DNA from: Anas platyrhynchos
Lineage: Eukaryota > Chordata > Aves > Anseriformes > Anatidae
NCBI RefSeq assembly: GCF_047663525.1
Contig: NC_092590.1
Location: 55,326,001 to 55,390,000 of the forward strand
DNA: 64,000 nt
Direction of reading: 5' to 3'
Each line of letters begins with the position of its first letter. Within the stretch, counting starts at the first letter, position 1. Position numbers and translations under genes: made by a program. The notes beneath the pieces were generated by a model. The model saw only the letters and a program-made list of their open reading frames with translations, was not told the origin of the DNA and did not search any database. Shown here piece after piece: positions 12,603 to 25,500 of this stretch.

Positions 12603-12938
12603 GTGAAGTAGTTAAACTTAACACCGGGGGCTTCAATCCATGTTTTGACTGTAGATCAGGGAAAAAGCTGAGCCAGAGAAGGGGCCTAACCCAAGGCAGT
12701 CTGTTGTGTATTTTGTCCCCCTCTCCTTCCGAAGGGCTGACCGGCCTATGCATCTATCATTAGGACAGTCTGCCACAGTGAGAGCATTGAGCAGAAATAA
12801 CCACCTTCCTTTTGCCATCATGATGTGCTTAATGCCTTTTGAAGTGACCCTATGCCCCGACTCCATATTTCCCAGAGTATCCAGTGGCCTGCTCAGTCTG
12901 TAGGCCTCTCCAATGCTCAACCATAAGCCCCTCGATAG

Positions 12939-12974
12939 TTTGGTTTGGTTTGGTTTGGTTTGGTTTGGTTTGGT
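12939..12974. repeat. (GGTTT)n microsatellite
   Basis: About seven TTTGG units in tandem, nearly perfect. Confidence 0.95.
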
Positions 12975-13280
12975 AGGGCCTTGGAGGGCCTACATGAAGG
13001 CTGAAGTGTCCCTGAGTGACAGAGGGGCAGGAGAGGGCCTTGGCAATGCCTGCCATACCCTGAGGGCCGGCCTTGCAGGGTGTGCTCATGAAAGCTGGCA
13101 GCAGAGCTGGGTGTTCAGCACAAGGCGCTGGTGAGCTAGCCTGACTTGGTTTTGTGACCCTGAAGAAACTGGATGAACTGTTCTTAAGCCAAATGAAAGG
13201 AAAGATTAACTCCAGTTACTCTTATAAAGTCGTCTTGCCCAACCTTGCTTGATTCAGACCCTGAATCTGGAGGACATAAG

Positions 13281-13420
13281 AACAAAAAAAAAAGGAACCA
13301 AGAAAGAAAAAAAAAAAAAGAAGAAAGAAAGAAAAGAAAGAAAAGCAAGGATAAAAAAAAAAAAGAAAGGGGGGAAGAAGAAATAAAAAAAGAGGAAGGA
13401 AGAAAAAAAAAAAAAAAAGA
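13281..13420. repeat. A-rich / (GAAA)n purine tract
   Basis: This is almost pure purine on the plus strand, mixing poly(A) with GAAA and AAGG units. It produces spurious Lys-rich and Phe/Ser-rich open frames on the two strands. Confidence 0.9.
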
Positions 13421-13521
13421 GTTCACTCTGCAGATGAATTTCTTGCGTCTACCTGAACAGTGCACTTCCATTTTCCACACTGGAAAATATCTAAATATCT
13501 ACTTGCAAAACAACTCTTAGG

Positions 13522-13556
<35 letters not shown>
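13522..13556. repeat. Poly(A) tract, 35 A
   Basis: An uninterrupted run of 35 A. I see no recognisable retrocopy upstream, so its origin is undetermined. Confidence 0.95.
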
Positions 13557-13558
<2 letters not shown>

Positions 13559-15410
13559 ACACAAAAGCACTGACATTTTTAGAAGAAACTGTTTGAAATC
13601 TTTCACTACTGAAAACTATTTTTTACATTTATTTGGAATTTACAGAAAAATCTTAAAAGTCTTAAAAGAGATAAGCTCAGTGGTGTAGTAAGATGGTACA
13701 CCACAAGAGTGAGGGTACAGGCTATGGGACTCTGGAAGCTAAAGCTGGCACCATACTTTACAGCGTGGTCTGATCTTTATGGAAGTGAAAAATGCAATCC
13801 AAGCTGAGGATTTGAAGTTACACAAACTTGCTTGGGCAGAGGTACAGTCGAGGGTGGGTTTTGCCAATGCCAACGTGGTCACCCTTAGATGTGTGGTGGG
13901 AAAAGTGGGGTGTCCTAAGAGAGACGCCGCTCTGGAAAACAATCCCCAGATGACTGCCCGCCAGCCATCCTGCAGCATACATCACGCTGTGTGGCTGCTG
14001 TGAAGGAATGCAGACCTGGGTTGCTTCTGTCCGCCTGGTGTGTCTCATCCGGAAGGCTTCCCCGACGAGCAGACTTAAAGCTGTGTTAAAACGAGTGCAT
14101 CTGGGCCACGAGACATCAGTGAAACTCATTACTGATTCAAGTACAAATTCTCTGTGTTGGAGCACAGTACATTTCTAAATACAAAGACCCGTCCAGACTG
14201 CAAATATTTTTCAGATTAGCCAGAGTTGTAAATGAACCACAAAATGAGAGGCCTGTCCATCTGTGCTGTGGGCAGTGGTCGCATGGCTGAATACTGTCAG
14301 CGTGCACTAGCTGTAGGTCTGGAAGCCTTTTTCCATGCAGAAAGGTCAACTACAAGTCCTTACAATAAATTACATGAGTTTCATAGCATTTGGTTACGTT
14401 ATGGGTGATTTCTTTCTTTTTAGAGCTTACAAAGTGTATGCATGTTTCATAGTATTTGTAGAGGTTTCCCCCAGTTAGTTATCTTAGGTACATGGGATGG
14501 ATTCTTAAGGGCACTGCTGCACACCCTTTTGCTTTGTGGTGGATTTCACTGTTAATATTTACTTGCAAATAAGATATGCACAAGCATTTATTTTGCTCCA
14601 GACAAGAGTGAATATAAATAGACAAGCAAGCAGGGGTTGGAAGCCCTTTCTATAGTTCCTGCATCTCCTCTTTCCTTTCTAAAGCAGAAGTCAGTCTGAA
14701 AGCTTCAGTGAACGCTTGCTTTGGAAATGGGCATTTTTTCAGACTGCTGACAGCAGTGCTACATTTACTACAGAGATGCAGTCACACAATGGTTTGCCTC
14801 TGTATTTTCTGGGTCAGAGGCCAGAATTCTCCTGGGTGCTAACATTTGCAATCAAGCTGAGTTTGTCAGTGCGCAGTGGGGCTATTTTCCTTTCTAAAGC
14901 TGGTCCTAAATGGGAATTGTGAGTGTCACGCCTGCTTTAACTGGTTTTGGTTCCACGTAGAGTCAAGGGCTGAGGTCCTTGCCCTGAGGGGCTGGCCACT
15001 GACCTCAGTACAGCCAAGCATCAGCCCACAGGTCAAAATCCCCTGGTTTAGGCTCTCCACCATGCACATTCACAGCTGATGGTGTTATTAAGTGACTCTG
15101 CCAGAGTACTAAAGGGATACCTGGAGGGGTCACTTCAATCAGCCATAAGGAAGAGCTCAACCAGAGTCCAGACTCACTGCACCCAACCTTAATTATCTAA
15201 CTGAAGAGCCTCATTTAAGCAAGTGCATGATCAACTTTCCCTAAATTCAATGCAGTGACCAATTTTCTTTTTGTTGCAAATAAATATTTTTCCTTTTACA
15301 GGTGAATATGCTTCTGAAAAGTAGCTCTATCTCAACCATTTTGGAGAAATGCCATGCAGGAGCTATTGACTCTCTTTAGGTTTTATGATTCTTATTTAGT
15401 CTGAAAGGTG

Positions 15411-15454
15411 TTTATTATTATTATTATTGTTGTTGTTGTTGTTATTATTTATTA
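15411..15454. repeat. Compound (ATT)n(GTT)n microsatellite
   Basis: TTA units followed by TTG units and TTA again. Confidence 0.92.
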
Positions 15455-15877
15455 CAATGATCCATGTTGCATGCTGTGTATTTTACAGTGTGGCAATGGT
15501 ATTAAATCTGTTACCTAAGAGGAAATAATGAAACCGGTCCAGTCAGCAATTTGTTCTGGACAGTGCAAGAAAACCTGAAGATAAACGATGTGACTGGTGC
15601 TGTCCCTCACTGCCATCAGTGCTGCTCTCCTCTCTACACAGAGTTTTTTCTTCACCCATTGGCACATACTCTCTGTATGAAGCTATTACATGGCTATAAC
15701 AAGAAGCACACTTTGGCCTGAGTGCTGAAGCACTGGAAGGAGAAATATTGGGGTCTTGCCATAAACACAAAGAATAGTGTGGGACTGGATAAACCATATC
15801 CAACTTGTTATTGTTTTGTTTCTTAAGGAGCCTTATGGAGCTTATTTCTTAAGAAGCTTTCCAGCAGCATTCTTATG

Positions 15878-15902
15878 AAAAAAAAAAAAAAAAAAAAAAA
15901 AA
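15878..15902. repeat. Poly(A) tract, 25 A
   Basis: An uninterrupted run of A, with no recognisable retrocopy attached. Confidence 0.93.
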
Positions 15903-16923
15903 GATATAGAGAGGGAAGTTGCTCTGTTGGTGGCCACTGCTGATGAAAAGCCTAAAAATCTTCTGTCTGAGAAGGAAGGCAGAAAGCCCACACAGGTTTG
16001 CTCTCTCCTAATGCACACAAGCTTTATCTATTATATTGCAGCCTGCAAATATGTTAAAAATGTATACTTTATTTATACAAACTCATGTTACTGCTGCAGC
16101 AAAAAATATTTTGAGAAGCAGTTGAACTTGTGAACACTTACACTTCAGACTATGGTTACATTGTAGAGATTCACGTTTTCTGCCTGGATATGATTTATAA
16201 ACACTGGATTTAGTCAGGGAAAGTCTTCATAGAGCTTAGCTGTAATTTCCTGTTGTAAATGGAGTCTGATGAGTGAGGTTATGAAATCTTGGAAAAGTTT
16301 AATTGTCCTAAGGAAAGAAAGCTGTCCCACTCAATGTAGCAGAATTTGGAGAGTTTTCTAAGAAGGATTGGCAGTTTGCTCACTTTCTGTCTGATCCAGA
16401 GTGAAAAATACCAAGTGAGGGGCTGCCACTCGAAAGCAAATGGATTTTTGCCCTCCTAACAGGACGGGCTCCGGCTCCAACTGTAAGCAGCAGTGGAAAT
16501 ACCATCAAGTGTCTGGCTCAGGAAATCACCTCAGCCTATACACGGCTTCAGCTGTGCTTAAGCCCAAGCGAAGTCAGCAGAAATCACAGAGTAGCTGAGA
16601 GCTGAGGTGCTCTGTAGGATCAGAGCCTGAGCAACACAGAAATTAGAAGTAATTGCTCCTGTTGCACCCCACGAGATGAACTGAGCTGCTCAGTATTTGA
16701 GCAGAGGACATTTCCCTGCACTATAACCCCACCAAATGTCATGGAGTCTACGGCCAAAGTGATAAAACGACACTTCCTGACCCGCACGCATCAAATGAAA
16801 GCCAGCAATAAACACAGCGCTGGGGAGTGAGTGTCCCCATGCGATTGCACCTCAAAGGGGCCCAGCAGGACGGTGGGTTTACCTTTCAGATGTACCAGCT
16901 AAGCTTATAGGGAAAAAAGCTTT

Positions 16924-16966
16924 AATAAATAAATAAATACATACATACATACATAAATACATAAAA
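16924..16966. repeat. Compound (AAAT)n(ACAT)n microsatellite
   Basis: Tetranucleotide units change from AAAT to ACAT and back to AAAT. Confidence 0.9.
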
Positions 16967-18640
16967 ATGCATATTGTTAGCTGCTGCTGGGATGAATATC
17001 TCAGGATTTTTTTTTTAAATGAAAGAGATTTTAAACTCCATTCCTCCCATGTTTTTCAGCCCGTCTGTGAGTGCTCTGCTCACAGCAAGTGTATTATTCC
17101 CTGCAGGCAGCGGGCACGGCGCTCTCCTAGGACTCCCTCTGGTTGCAAACCTCAGTGGGGACAGCCGTGAGCTACAAATATCCAGGCAGGGGCTAAGCAA
17201 AGGACTGAAGCAGTCTTCTGAGAGGCAGGTATCCTTGCAAGCAGCTGTGGCATAGCAGGCCATAGAACTGAGGCAATGTTTGTAAAACGTCTTGTGCAAG
17301 ATCTGCTTAAACAGCGCTATTTTGTTGCCCTGGAATACTGCACTTTCCCAAAGAGCAGCTGTGCACCCACATAAAAACTTTTTGTAAACCCTCACAGCCT
17401 CATCCAGGAACATGCATTGGACCAATTCGTGTCAAACAGAGGGCTTTGCCACCTATTATAAAAGATTTGCATGATGTTTTACAAGAAAGTTTGTCAGGGC
17501 TGCTGTCTGTGCCACTTGCTTCCCAAAATGCAGCAGAGGTTACTTCATGGCTTGTTGCCACGGTCTTGTTGGCATACAGAGAACTGAAAGCCAAGTCCTC
17601 AGCTGTGCCTTATAGCTAAGGGAGACCGTGTCCACCTCCGCATGTAGCACTGGGCTGCAGCAGGAACCTCTAAGAGCTTTTTTTCTGAAGTAGGTAAAAA
17701 ATAACTCTCCGGTATCAAACCCTTCTCTAGCTTTGTTCAGTAAGAATTGATCCTGTCACAATAAATGGCAGGACCTGACCTTCAGTTTCATTGTTCAGTG
17801 AAGGGAGAAAGAATGGTTGGTAAGGTCAGAGGAAGCACCAAGGCAGCCAGATAGTGGTATTTTCTCAATGACCTTGTTCCTTCATCAGCACTTCTCCATT
17901 CTGTAAAACCACCAGGAACATGGTCACAGCTTTACCACCTAAATCCTCTGTTTGTCAGCCTCAGTACTGCAACCAACCCTTTTTTATATATATAATAATA
18001 TGCAAATTTGGGTTTATGAATACTCTTCAACTTCATCGTGGACCTAAACTTTCTTTGGGATGGGAGGGGAAAAAGGAAGAAGAAAGTATTATTCTTGAAT
18101 TATGATATATTGCAATAGAAGTCTGTGGGAGAAATGTATTGAGGTGTTAAAAGGGATTCAGGGGATTATATGTCAATATAATGTCAATATGTCAATACAG
18201 ACCCTCTTTTGAAGGTGAACATAAGTTCACCTGACTGTTCTCCAGGTCAGTCGAGCTGTGGCTAGCCTAACTCTGAGCTTAGCTAATAAGCCACACTAAG
18301 AGGTAGGGAATAGTAATTCAGGCCAAAAGCCAAACTGGTGTAAATATAAACCTGCCTCAAAAACAAAACAAGATATAGGTAGTTGTAGTTCCAGCTCTGC
18401 CATCAACTTCATGCATCATCTTAGGTAAATCACTGAATCTATGTCTCAGTTCCCTACCTGCAAAATGGGAATAGTAAAACCCCACTTCTCCCTCTCTGCA
18501 CACATTAAGAGTGGGAGCTGTTCTGGTAAGGTTTTAGTATGCATAAAGACTTGAAAAGAAAATGCAACTTGGTCTTTCCATAGTGTTATAAGTAGTTGTG
18601 CCTCTCAGATTGATATTGAATGATCTTAAGCAATGACTGT

Positions 18641-18719
18641 CTTTTTTTTTTTGTTTGTTTGTTTGTTTGTTTTGTTTTGTTTGTTTGCTTGTTTTTTGTT
18701 TTGTCTTGTTTTGTGTTTT
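18641..18719. repeat. T-rich (GTTT)n repeat
   Basis: Poly(T) followed by GTTT and GTTTT units. Confidence 0.93.
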
Positions 18720-21700
18720 ATGGGGCTGTGCTTGAAATGTCAAACCTACTGAAACACATTTGGCCCATCTTGTTCCTCACATTGCTTGCTACTATGCTAC
18801 TAATGTAGGATTGCTTCTCCTCACGTCTTGCTACAGGCCTTACAACACCAGCTAACCACATCTGAAACTCACCTCAGCAAAAAGCACATAAGAAATGTTC
18901 ACATCAGCTGCACCTTGCTTGTTATCCTTACATTGGGCTTCACCTACAACTACATTTATGATGCATGCACTTTTTTAAGGATCTGGGAAAGGTCATTAAA
19001 TCACCTTATCACGATGCTGCTGGAAGGAAAACCCTTTAGAAATGAGCAGGAATTCTCTCCTTTTCCCATTTTCTCCATCAAGCTTTTTCTGCCTTTCTCT
19101 AGCACCTCATTTAACGCTGGTTGTTAAATTCTGGTCTCCTCTACACCATGCTGGTGCCACGTGGAGGTGGATAACAACTTTCCTCCTCCTCCTGCCTCGC
19201 TCCTGCCAGCGTGACTCCCAGCCTGGGCTGCGTTTTCCCAAGTTCTTGCCTGTTCCCACTCAGTCCACAGTCTCGCTGAGCTGCACTCCTGTCATCAGCC
19301 TCTTTCCTTACTCCCAGAAGGAAGAAACCTAACAAGGAAACAGCACTGCGGGGATTGTACGGCGGTTGAAGATGCAGAGGGTGTTATATCAGCTGCAAAT
19401 AACCTACAGACCTAAGCCAAGGCTCTTGAAATGCATAGGAGGCTTCGGACGTTACATCACGCCGAAGTTAACAGTTAGCTAAATTGAGGATTGGGTATTG
19501 AGCTCTGCAATCAGAAATGTGCTTTAGCATGGGAGCGATCCCACTGAAAGCAGCAGGGCTTGGTGTGGACTTCGCGTTATGTACACGTTCAAATAAAAGT
19601 GCTGCTGGATCTGCTCCGTCATTGGTGGCTCCTAAATCAGACTCGGAGCCGAAAGTTTCCCAATGCTGCCACCTACAGAACCGGCTACCTACAGCTTTCA
19701 ACACACAGCAAAGAGCTGGTAGGAAAATGCTTGCAGTCTTCAAACCCCATCCAGCACCGACAGTGCACGACGTTCAGTTCTAAACAGATGAACCTGAAAT
19801 CCTACCTGAGATTCTTAAGTATTTCTCAAGCATTTCCCAGGAAAATTCCCAGCTGAGAAATTCCCAGTTCGTTGTGTTGGGAGTCCACCCCTAGAAGGCT
19901 GCACAAAAGCCGCAGCAACCTGTTCACTCAAATTTAGCAAGCTGCTCAGTAAACTCCTGACGTACCTGGAAGAGCAGCAGCAGCAGCAACCAGTCACCAA
20001 TTTCTGTCAGAGGGGGCACGAAACGCTAACAGGCCTCACAAGCTACCTGCCTGCTTCAGTGATTGTCACGATGAAAACCCAGGGACACACCAGGAGCAGC
20101 TGCACGGCTAATATTGCCAGAGTTATGATCTATTCAGCTTTCAGATCCTCATCGGTTGTTTCTTACCCGTTCCTTACCTCCTTCACCAGAGGCAACTCTA
20201 TCCCAGCTCCCAAAACCTTGGCCCTCGCCAGCAATTCATCTTCCTCTAACCAGGTTGTTTAGAGGAAAGCCCAGCTGCCTGCCAAGCACTTGTTCTAATT
20301 TTAGTAAGGGAAAACAGCCTTGCTGGTGGTGTACACGAGTGGATAGATAACACCCACTCCTTAGTCGTTCTCTTTACTTCCATCCTGTGAAACTGTACCT
20401 GGGACCAGAGGGCGAGATAATAGAAAAGGCTGCCACAACCCTTCGCCTACTTTTCCACAGAGCCAAAATTATTCATATATTTGCCTTTCAGGAGATTTTG
20501 AATTCAGAAGCTTGAACTGAACAGTGAAAAATATTTGAGATGTTAGAATAATTTCACTAGCACTGGATTTGTACTGTTAGGTTAAAAAAACATTGCTGCA
20601 ATGACTCAGAAATACAGTAGGAACTCAAAGATGCTTTCAGGTGCCTTTAATATTACCTGTGTGACTGCCCACAGGCACAGCTTCAGCAGGTGCCCTAGGC
20701 AACACCTAACAGCAGAGCAGTCCCTGCAGAGCAAAAGCACCTTCCCCCAGGTACAGCACACAGCTGACGGGGCTCTGCTCTCCCTCCTAGCGCACCTGGT
20801 TTTGGTTTTGCTCCTTCCAGCCTCCTATGCTCACACCACAGGCAGCTTCCCTCCTCAGACTGCGTTGCCAGGCTGCCTGAGCTGCAGGGGCAGCAGCAAG
20901 GAGATTGCTCCAAGGGGGAGGCTGCAGCAGATGCCACAGGAGGCCTCCCTCCATTTCTCAACAGCTTCAGGGGGAGGTGCTGTTGTAGGAGAGGGACACA
21001 CAACAGCTCTCTCCTTGGCAGTAAGCTTTCACCCTTCTGTTAGCCATCAGACTGATGTTTCGAATTGAAGTACCATGATCTTTTGTTAAGCCCCAGAATC
21101 TGAATTTATTAAAAAGCATTGTGAGCCCCTGCTAGCTTCAGCCATCAGGTGACTGTAAGGTCCAATACAGAACACTAGGCATGGCTTCAGGCAAAATTCA
21201 TATTTTGAATTACCTTCAAAGCCAGGAATGTTTCAGCATACAGGTAGCAGCAGCCACCACAGAAGTTATGAAGGTACCAGGCACCACACAGCACAGAAAC
21301 CTGCTGGGCTGGCTGGCACCAACTAGAACAAGGTGTTTAGAAGGCCTTAGCTGAAGGGCACTTCAACCTTTGTTACAGCCAGCTGTAGTATGGGCAGAGA
21401 GATAAACAGCAGCTAGATGCTGGTAAGAAAAATACTTCCTACTGAAGGTCAGTTGGTTGAGGCCAATGAGTGCGTTATTTCATCTTAAAACTTCCCTACC
21501 GCTTCCTTTGCACTCATTCAACATGAAGTTTCTTCCTGCAATTCGAAACTCATAATGTGGGGTTTCCCCTGTTTTAAGGTCATTGTGGAAGAAGTGTGAT
21601 ATGACCTTTGAAGGAGCTCCCAAACATAGTAACAAGTAAATAAGCCCCCACTAGCTAGCTGAGAACTGTGTTCAGCAGCCAGATTTTTTTGCCACAGATA

Positions 21701-22129
21701 GAAAAATAGAAAAAAAAACATTCTAGTACCACCTTCTATCAGAAGGTGAAGTGGGACATCAATCAATTCACTGGGCATGCTGTTCACTTGTGCTGACAGT
21801 ACAAATGGCCTCCCTGTAAGAAGCACACACCTCAGGCCTACATCTGAGTGTTCATTTATCCCACCTCACCTGAAATTGAAATAAATGTGATGTCAAATTG
21901 CAACTTAAGAGCTTGAGCAGAAGAGTAGTGCAGCCCTGAAACATGTTATCCAGACACTAAGGCATCTCCATCCCCAAAGGCCTTCAAAGGAAAAGCAGCA
22001 ACCGCCCTACCCACCTGAGGCAGGTTATTTAACTCAATAGAAGGACTTTGAGGGTCCCCTGAAAGCAATATTTATATGCTGTCACAAGCAACTCCTTCTG
22101 GAGAAAGGACGTGAACACTGACCTCCACT

Positions 22130-22467
22130 TAGTCTTCCAGCAGAAAGTTTTATTCTCATTAAGGACAAGGAAATATCAACCAACAGCTCAATTAACAGAC
22201 ACAGATTAAACAAGCCCTGTTAAGCATTTTCTACTTAACATGTGAAAAAACAGAGTCTAAAGACATCCAATGTGTCTAAACTGTTCACGTTAAAACTTGA
22301 GCTCATCCTTTAACATAAGCTCAACTGATGTTGCTCCTGTGTATAGCAAAGGGTGGAAACAATTTAAGTTACCAGAACAGCTGTGTTTAACAAGTACTGA
22401 AGCACTGGAGTTTAGACTGCATTTACTGTGTGCTATTAAACTGTTTTCCTTGTGCCTCTTCGGAGTC
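22130..22467 (-). other. UCHL1: UCHL1 3' UTR
   Basis: About 340 bases from the stop codon to a presumed cleavage site 15-20 bases beyond the AATAAA. The end is inferred from the signal, not observed. Confidence 0.65.
22149..22154 (-). terminator. UCHL1: UCHL1 polyadenylation signal AATAAA
   Basis: TTTATT on the plus strand is AATAAA on the UCHL1 strand, about 315 bases after the stop codon. It is the best-placed canonical hexamer I found. Confidence 0.7.
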
Positions 22468-22554
22468 TCAGGCAGATTTGCAGAAAGCCACAGCAGAAAA
22501 ACGAACTTCTCCTTTCTCACGTTCTGTAAATTGCCTGCAGATCTTAGCAGAATC
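22468..22554 (-). CDS. UCHL1: UCHL1 exon 9, C-terminus and stop
   Basis: It encodes residues 197-224 ending CKSA, then [21 protein letters not shown] matches the human C-terminus closely. The CaaX-like end corresponds to the proposed farnesylation site of human UCHL1. Confidence 0.97.
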   Translation of the reverse strand, partial: DSAKICRQFTEREKGEVRFSAVAFCKSA

Positions 22555-25500
22555 CTTAAAAGAAAAACAAGGTTTAGTTGATTGGGACACACTTGTTGTA
22601 GAGGCTCTAGGGAAGTCTGTGGCTCCTCCAAGTCCCCACAGAGAAATTACTAACAGCACCAGCTAATAAATATACTTACAGATATCTAGGTCTGTATGAC
22701 CTTGTTACCATGGTGTAAGGAGTAGCTTGCACAGCAAGTACAGAAACTATATCCTGCAAGCACACCCTTCAGCCTTTTAGAAGCCGCATTTTCAGGGAAT
22801 GAGATAGACTGTGGGAAGTCTTACCTTCAAGAGCAAGTCATCTGAGCTTGTGCCATGGTTCACAGGAAATGGCATGCGCCCATCTGTGAAAGAAAGTCCT
22901 ATCACTCAGTGTGCTTCCTACTTCTGTAAGAATAGAACTCAGCACAGCAAGCCCAAAAAGCAAGTATATAAAGGTCTCTGGAGAAGGTCAGAATAAGTTG
23001 TCAATACATGCCCAAGTGAGAAGGGGACCAAGTATTCCAGATCTACAGGAGATGACATGCTTTCCAAGAGAATATAGGTGTTCAGTGCAACTCACCTTCT
23101 GTTAAAATCTACAAGTCCTAACTATAAATTGGCTTTGAGGATGTCAGTAAACAGCTTGACTAGCAGCAGGCTTCTAGCCAGATCCACCAGCTCTGCTGTA
23201 CAGCATGAAGCAGGCACACTCCAACTCCAGAGCTCTCAGGACCTTACCCAGCTCATACAGATGTCCATCCACATTGGCAAACAGGATGAAGTGGAAGTTC
23301 ACACTGTTGTCATCAACCTTAGGACAGACCATTAGATTCAGTTAATAGACTGAAAAAAGCTTACTACTATGAATCCTACCTGTGACTACAAGACAATGGC
23401 AGCATCAGCAAGAAACAACACCAAAGCACTAACAAACCAGCTGAAGAGGCCTCTGCAAGGCTTCTAAAAGGTAAAATCCCAAAAGCCCTAGCACACTAAC
23501 ACTTTAGGAAGTCTGAACCTAAATTTCTAGCCCATTTGAGGAAGAAATCCTGTACATTCACCTGGAAGTCATTTGTTTCTCCTGCCTCATGAGAAATAAC
23601 TGCATATTTTTGTCTGGCAGATAGCTGTGCTCTACCACCCTCTGTATTCTCTTCTCCCAAGATTTTACCCATTTGTATCTTACCCGACACTGTCCTTCCT
23701 GTGCAACAGAGTTGTGGACTTCTTGTATAGCCTGAAAAAGAAAGCAGATACAGGTTACTACATCTGTAAGTAGTGATAGCCATCAGCTACATCAGCTACT
23801 TGTGTACTTTGTGTACCTTATTACTTGCAAAGTGCTTGGCTCTCTCTTCAGGAGAGAGATCAGCTGTTTCATCAAGGAATTTCTTCAGGGCAGACCCCTC
23901 ATCTGCACAAGATAGAAGACTTTATTCAGCATAGGTAGAGAACCAGTTACAAACCAGACAGCTTACAACACTCAATGCTCATTGTGCTAACTAGGAGTAA
24001 TTGTATTCAGCCTGGAACTATCTCCAGCATAAACATATTACAACTACCACTTAAAGTGGAAGTAAACTATTTATCCAGAAGCTATTGATGACAATCTACA
24101 CAAACAGCCAGAGTTCAAGTGCCTCAGGATACTCTGAAGACTCATCTCAAAACAGACTTTCAAATAGGACTTGGCATTCCTGATTTCCCCTGCAGACTTG
24201 GCAGAAGCTTACAGGCTTTATGTGTCTTAAAGAACGGTACCAGTGGCAAGAACAGTTTTATCTATCCATATTCTGTCAATTGATATTTAAGTTCTGTCCT
24301 TTGAGACTCTGCAGATGAATATAGCTCTTGGTTATGCTAGGCTTGTTTTGTCTTTCCAGAGCATGAACTAGTAGTGCAGTACTAGGACACACTGAATTCC
24401 TAGTCTTACCTGAAAAAGATGCCATAGCACTCAAGGGTGCTATCTCAGAGATGCCTTTCAAGAAGCACAAAGCAAAGCTGGTCTCAATCTTGCCTTCCAC
24501 ACATCCTTCTCCTTGGTGTAAGAACCCCTTGGGTGGTGTGGGATTTCAAGTTCAAGGGACAGTGACAAGAAGTTGCTGTATTTTGCAGTTTGAACAGGAA
24601 GGTACTTTTTGACCCAGTGACATGCCTTTCTTTACAAGAACTTGTAAGCCTGCTTGCTAGGAAATGGAAGGCTCCAGTCACCTGTTACCTAGGCCAGTTT
24701 TGGTTCTCTTTCTATAGGAAAAGATACAATCAAACCCATCCTTTATAGGAAGTTTATTTCCACACCCGTATCATCCTGTATTACTTATCTATGGAAAAAT
24801 GAACAATTTAAATTGATTTATGGACTACCCTGAGCAAGTCTATGACAGACATAACTGTCATGAATTTTATCTGTTCAGTTGACATCAACACCAATGTCAG
24901 TGGCCACTTCTGAACATGATGCTTCCAAGTTACAGATACATTGGCCAGTCCTGCTGTGCATCCTCCCCCACCCCATGATACTCACTAGGGTACCTCTGCA
25001 GTCACCAGAGTCAAGACACATTCACTTCTGCAATTTGTGCTTCTCTCCAACATATACAAAGCCCACTTACCAGCAGCAGCACAACATGTCTACTACAGCT
25101 CACACCCACTCAGCCTTCCTCTGTTGTGAAGAACACTGGAAATTCAAGCACTCCAGAATGTTCATACTCACCAAGTTTCACCTTGTCTTTGTTATTAGCA
25201 ACTGCGTGTATCAGACCAATTGTCCCACACGAGTTACTGACAGTCTGCTTCAGGAAATACACCTTGGAACTGATTTCTTGGTCCTTTATTTTCTCAGTCT
25301 GTTGTTTCCTGAAGTTCTCATGCTGTAAACACATAATCATTTCAAACATTTCACTATAGTGTTACCTTTTTATTATGCAAATTGCCACACAGACAGATAT
25401 GCAGGAGAACCGATACCAGGTCTAGACAGAAAAGACTTGCACAGAAAGTCATCTTCATGGCATGGGTCCAGTAAAGCATTGTAATGCCTACTCTGGATGC

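Larger units (their letters stand above)
8661..22120. other. Intergenic spacer between LIMCH1 and UCHL1, part 2
   Basis: I recognise no coding exon or RNA gene. Apart from CR1 tails at 9.1 and 12.5 kb, this holds simple repeats (12.94, 13.28, 13.52, 15.41, 15.88, 16.92 and 18.64 kb). The remaining open frames are under about 160 codons and show no splice or family support. Confidence 0.6.

Noticed and set aside
13184-13520. Lys-rich and Phe/Ser-rich open frames
   Set aside because: Products of the A-rich (GAAA)n repeat.
24879-25328. 149-codon plus-strand open frame
   Set aside because: It is antisense to UCHL1 exon 4 and its intron. No splice or promoter evidence supports it.
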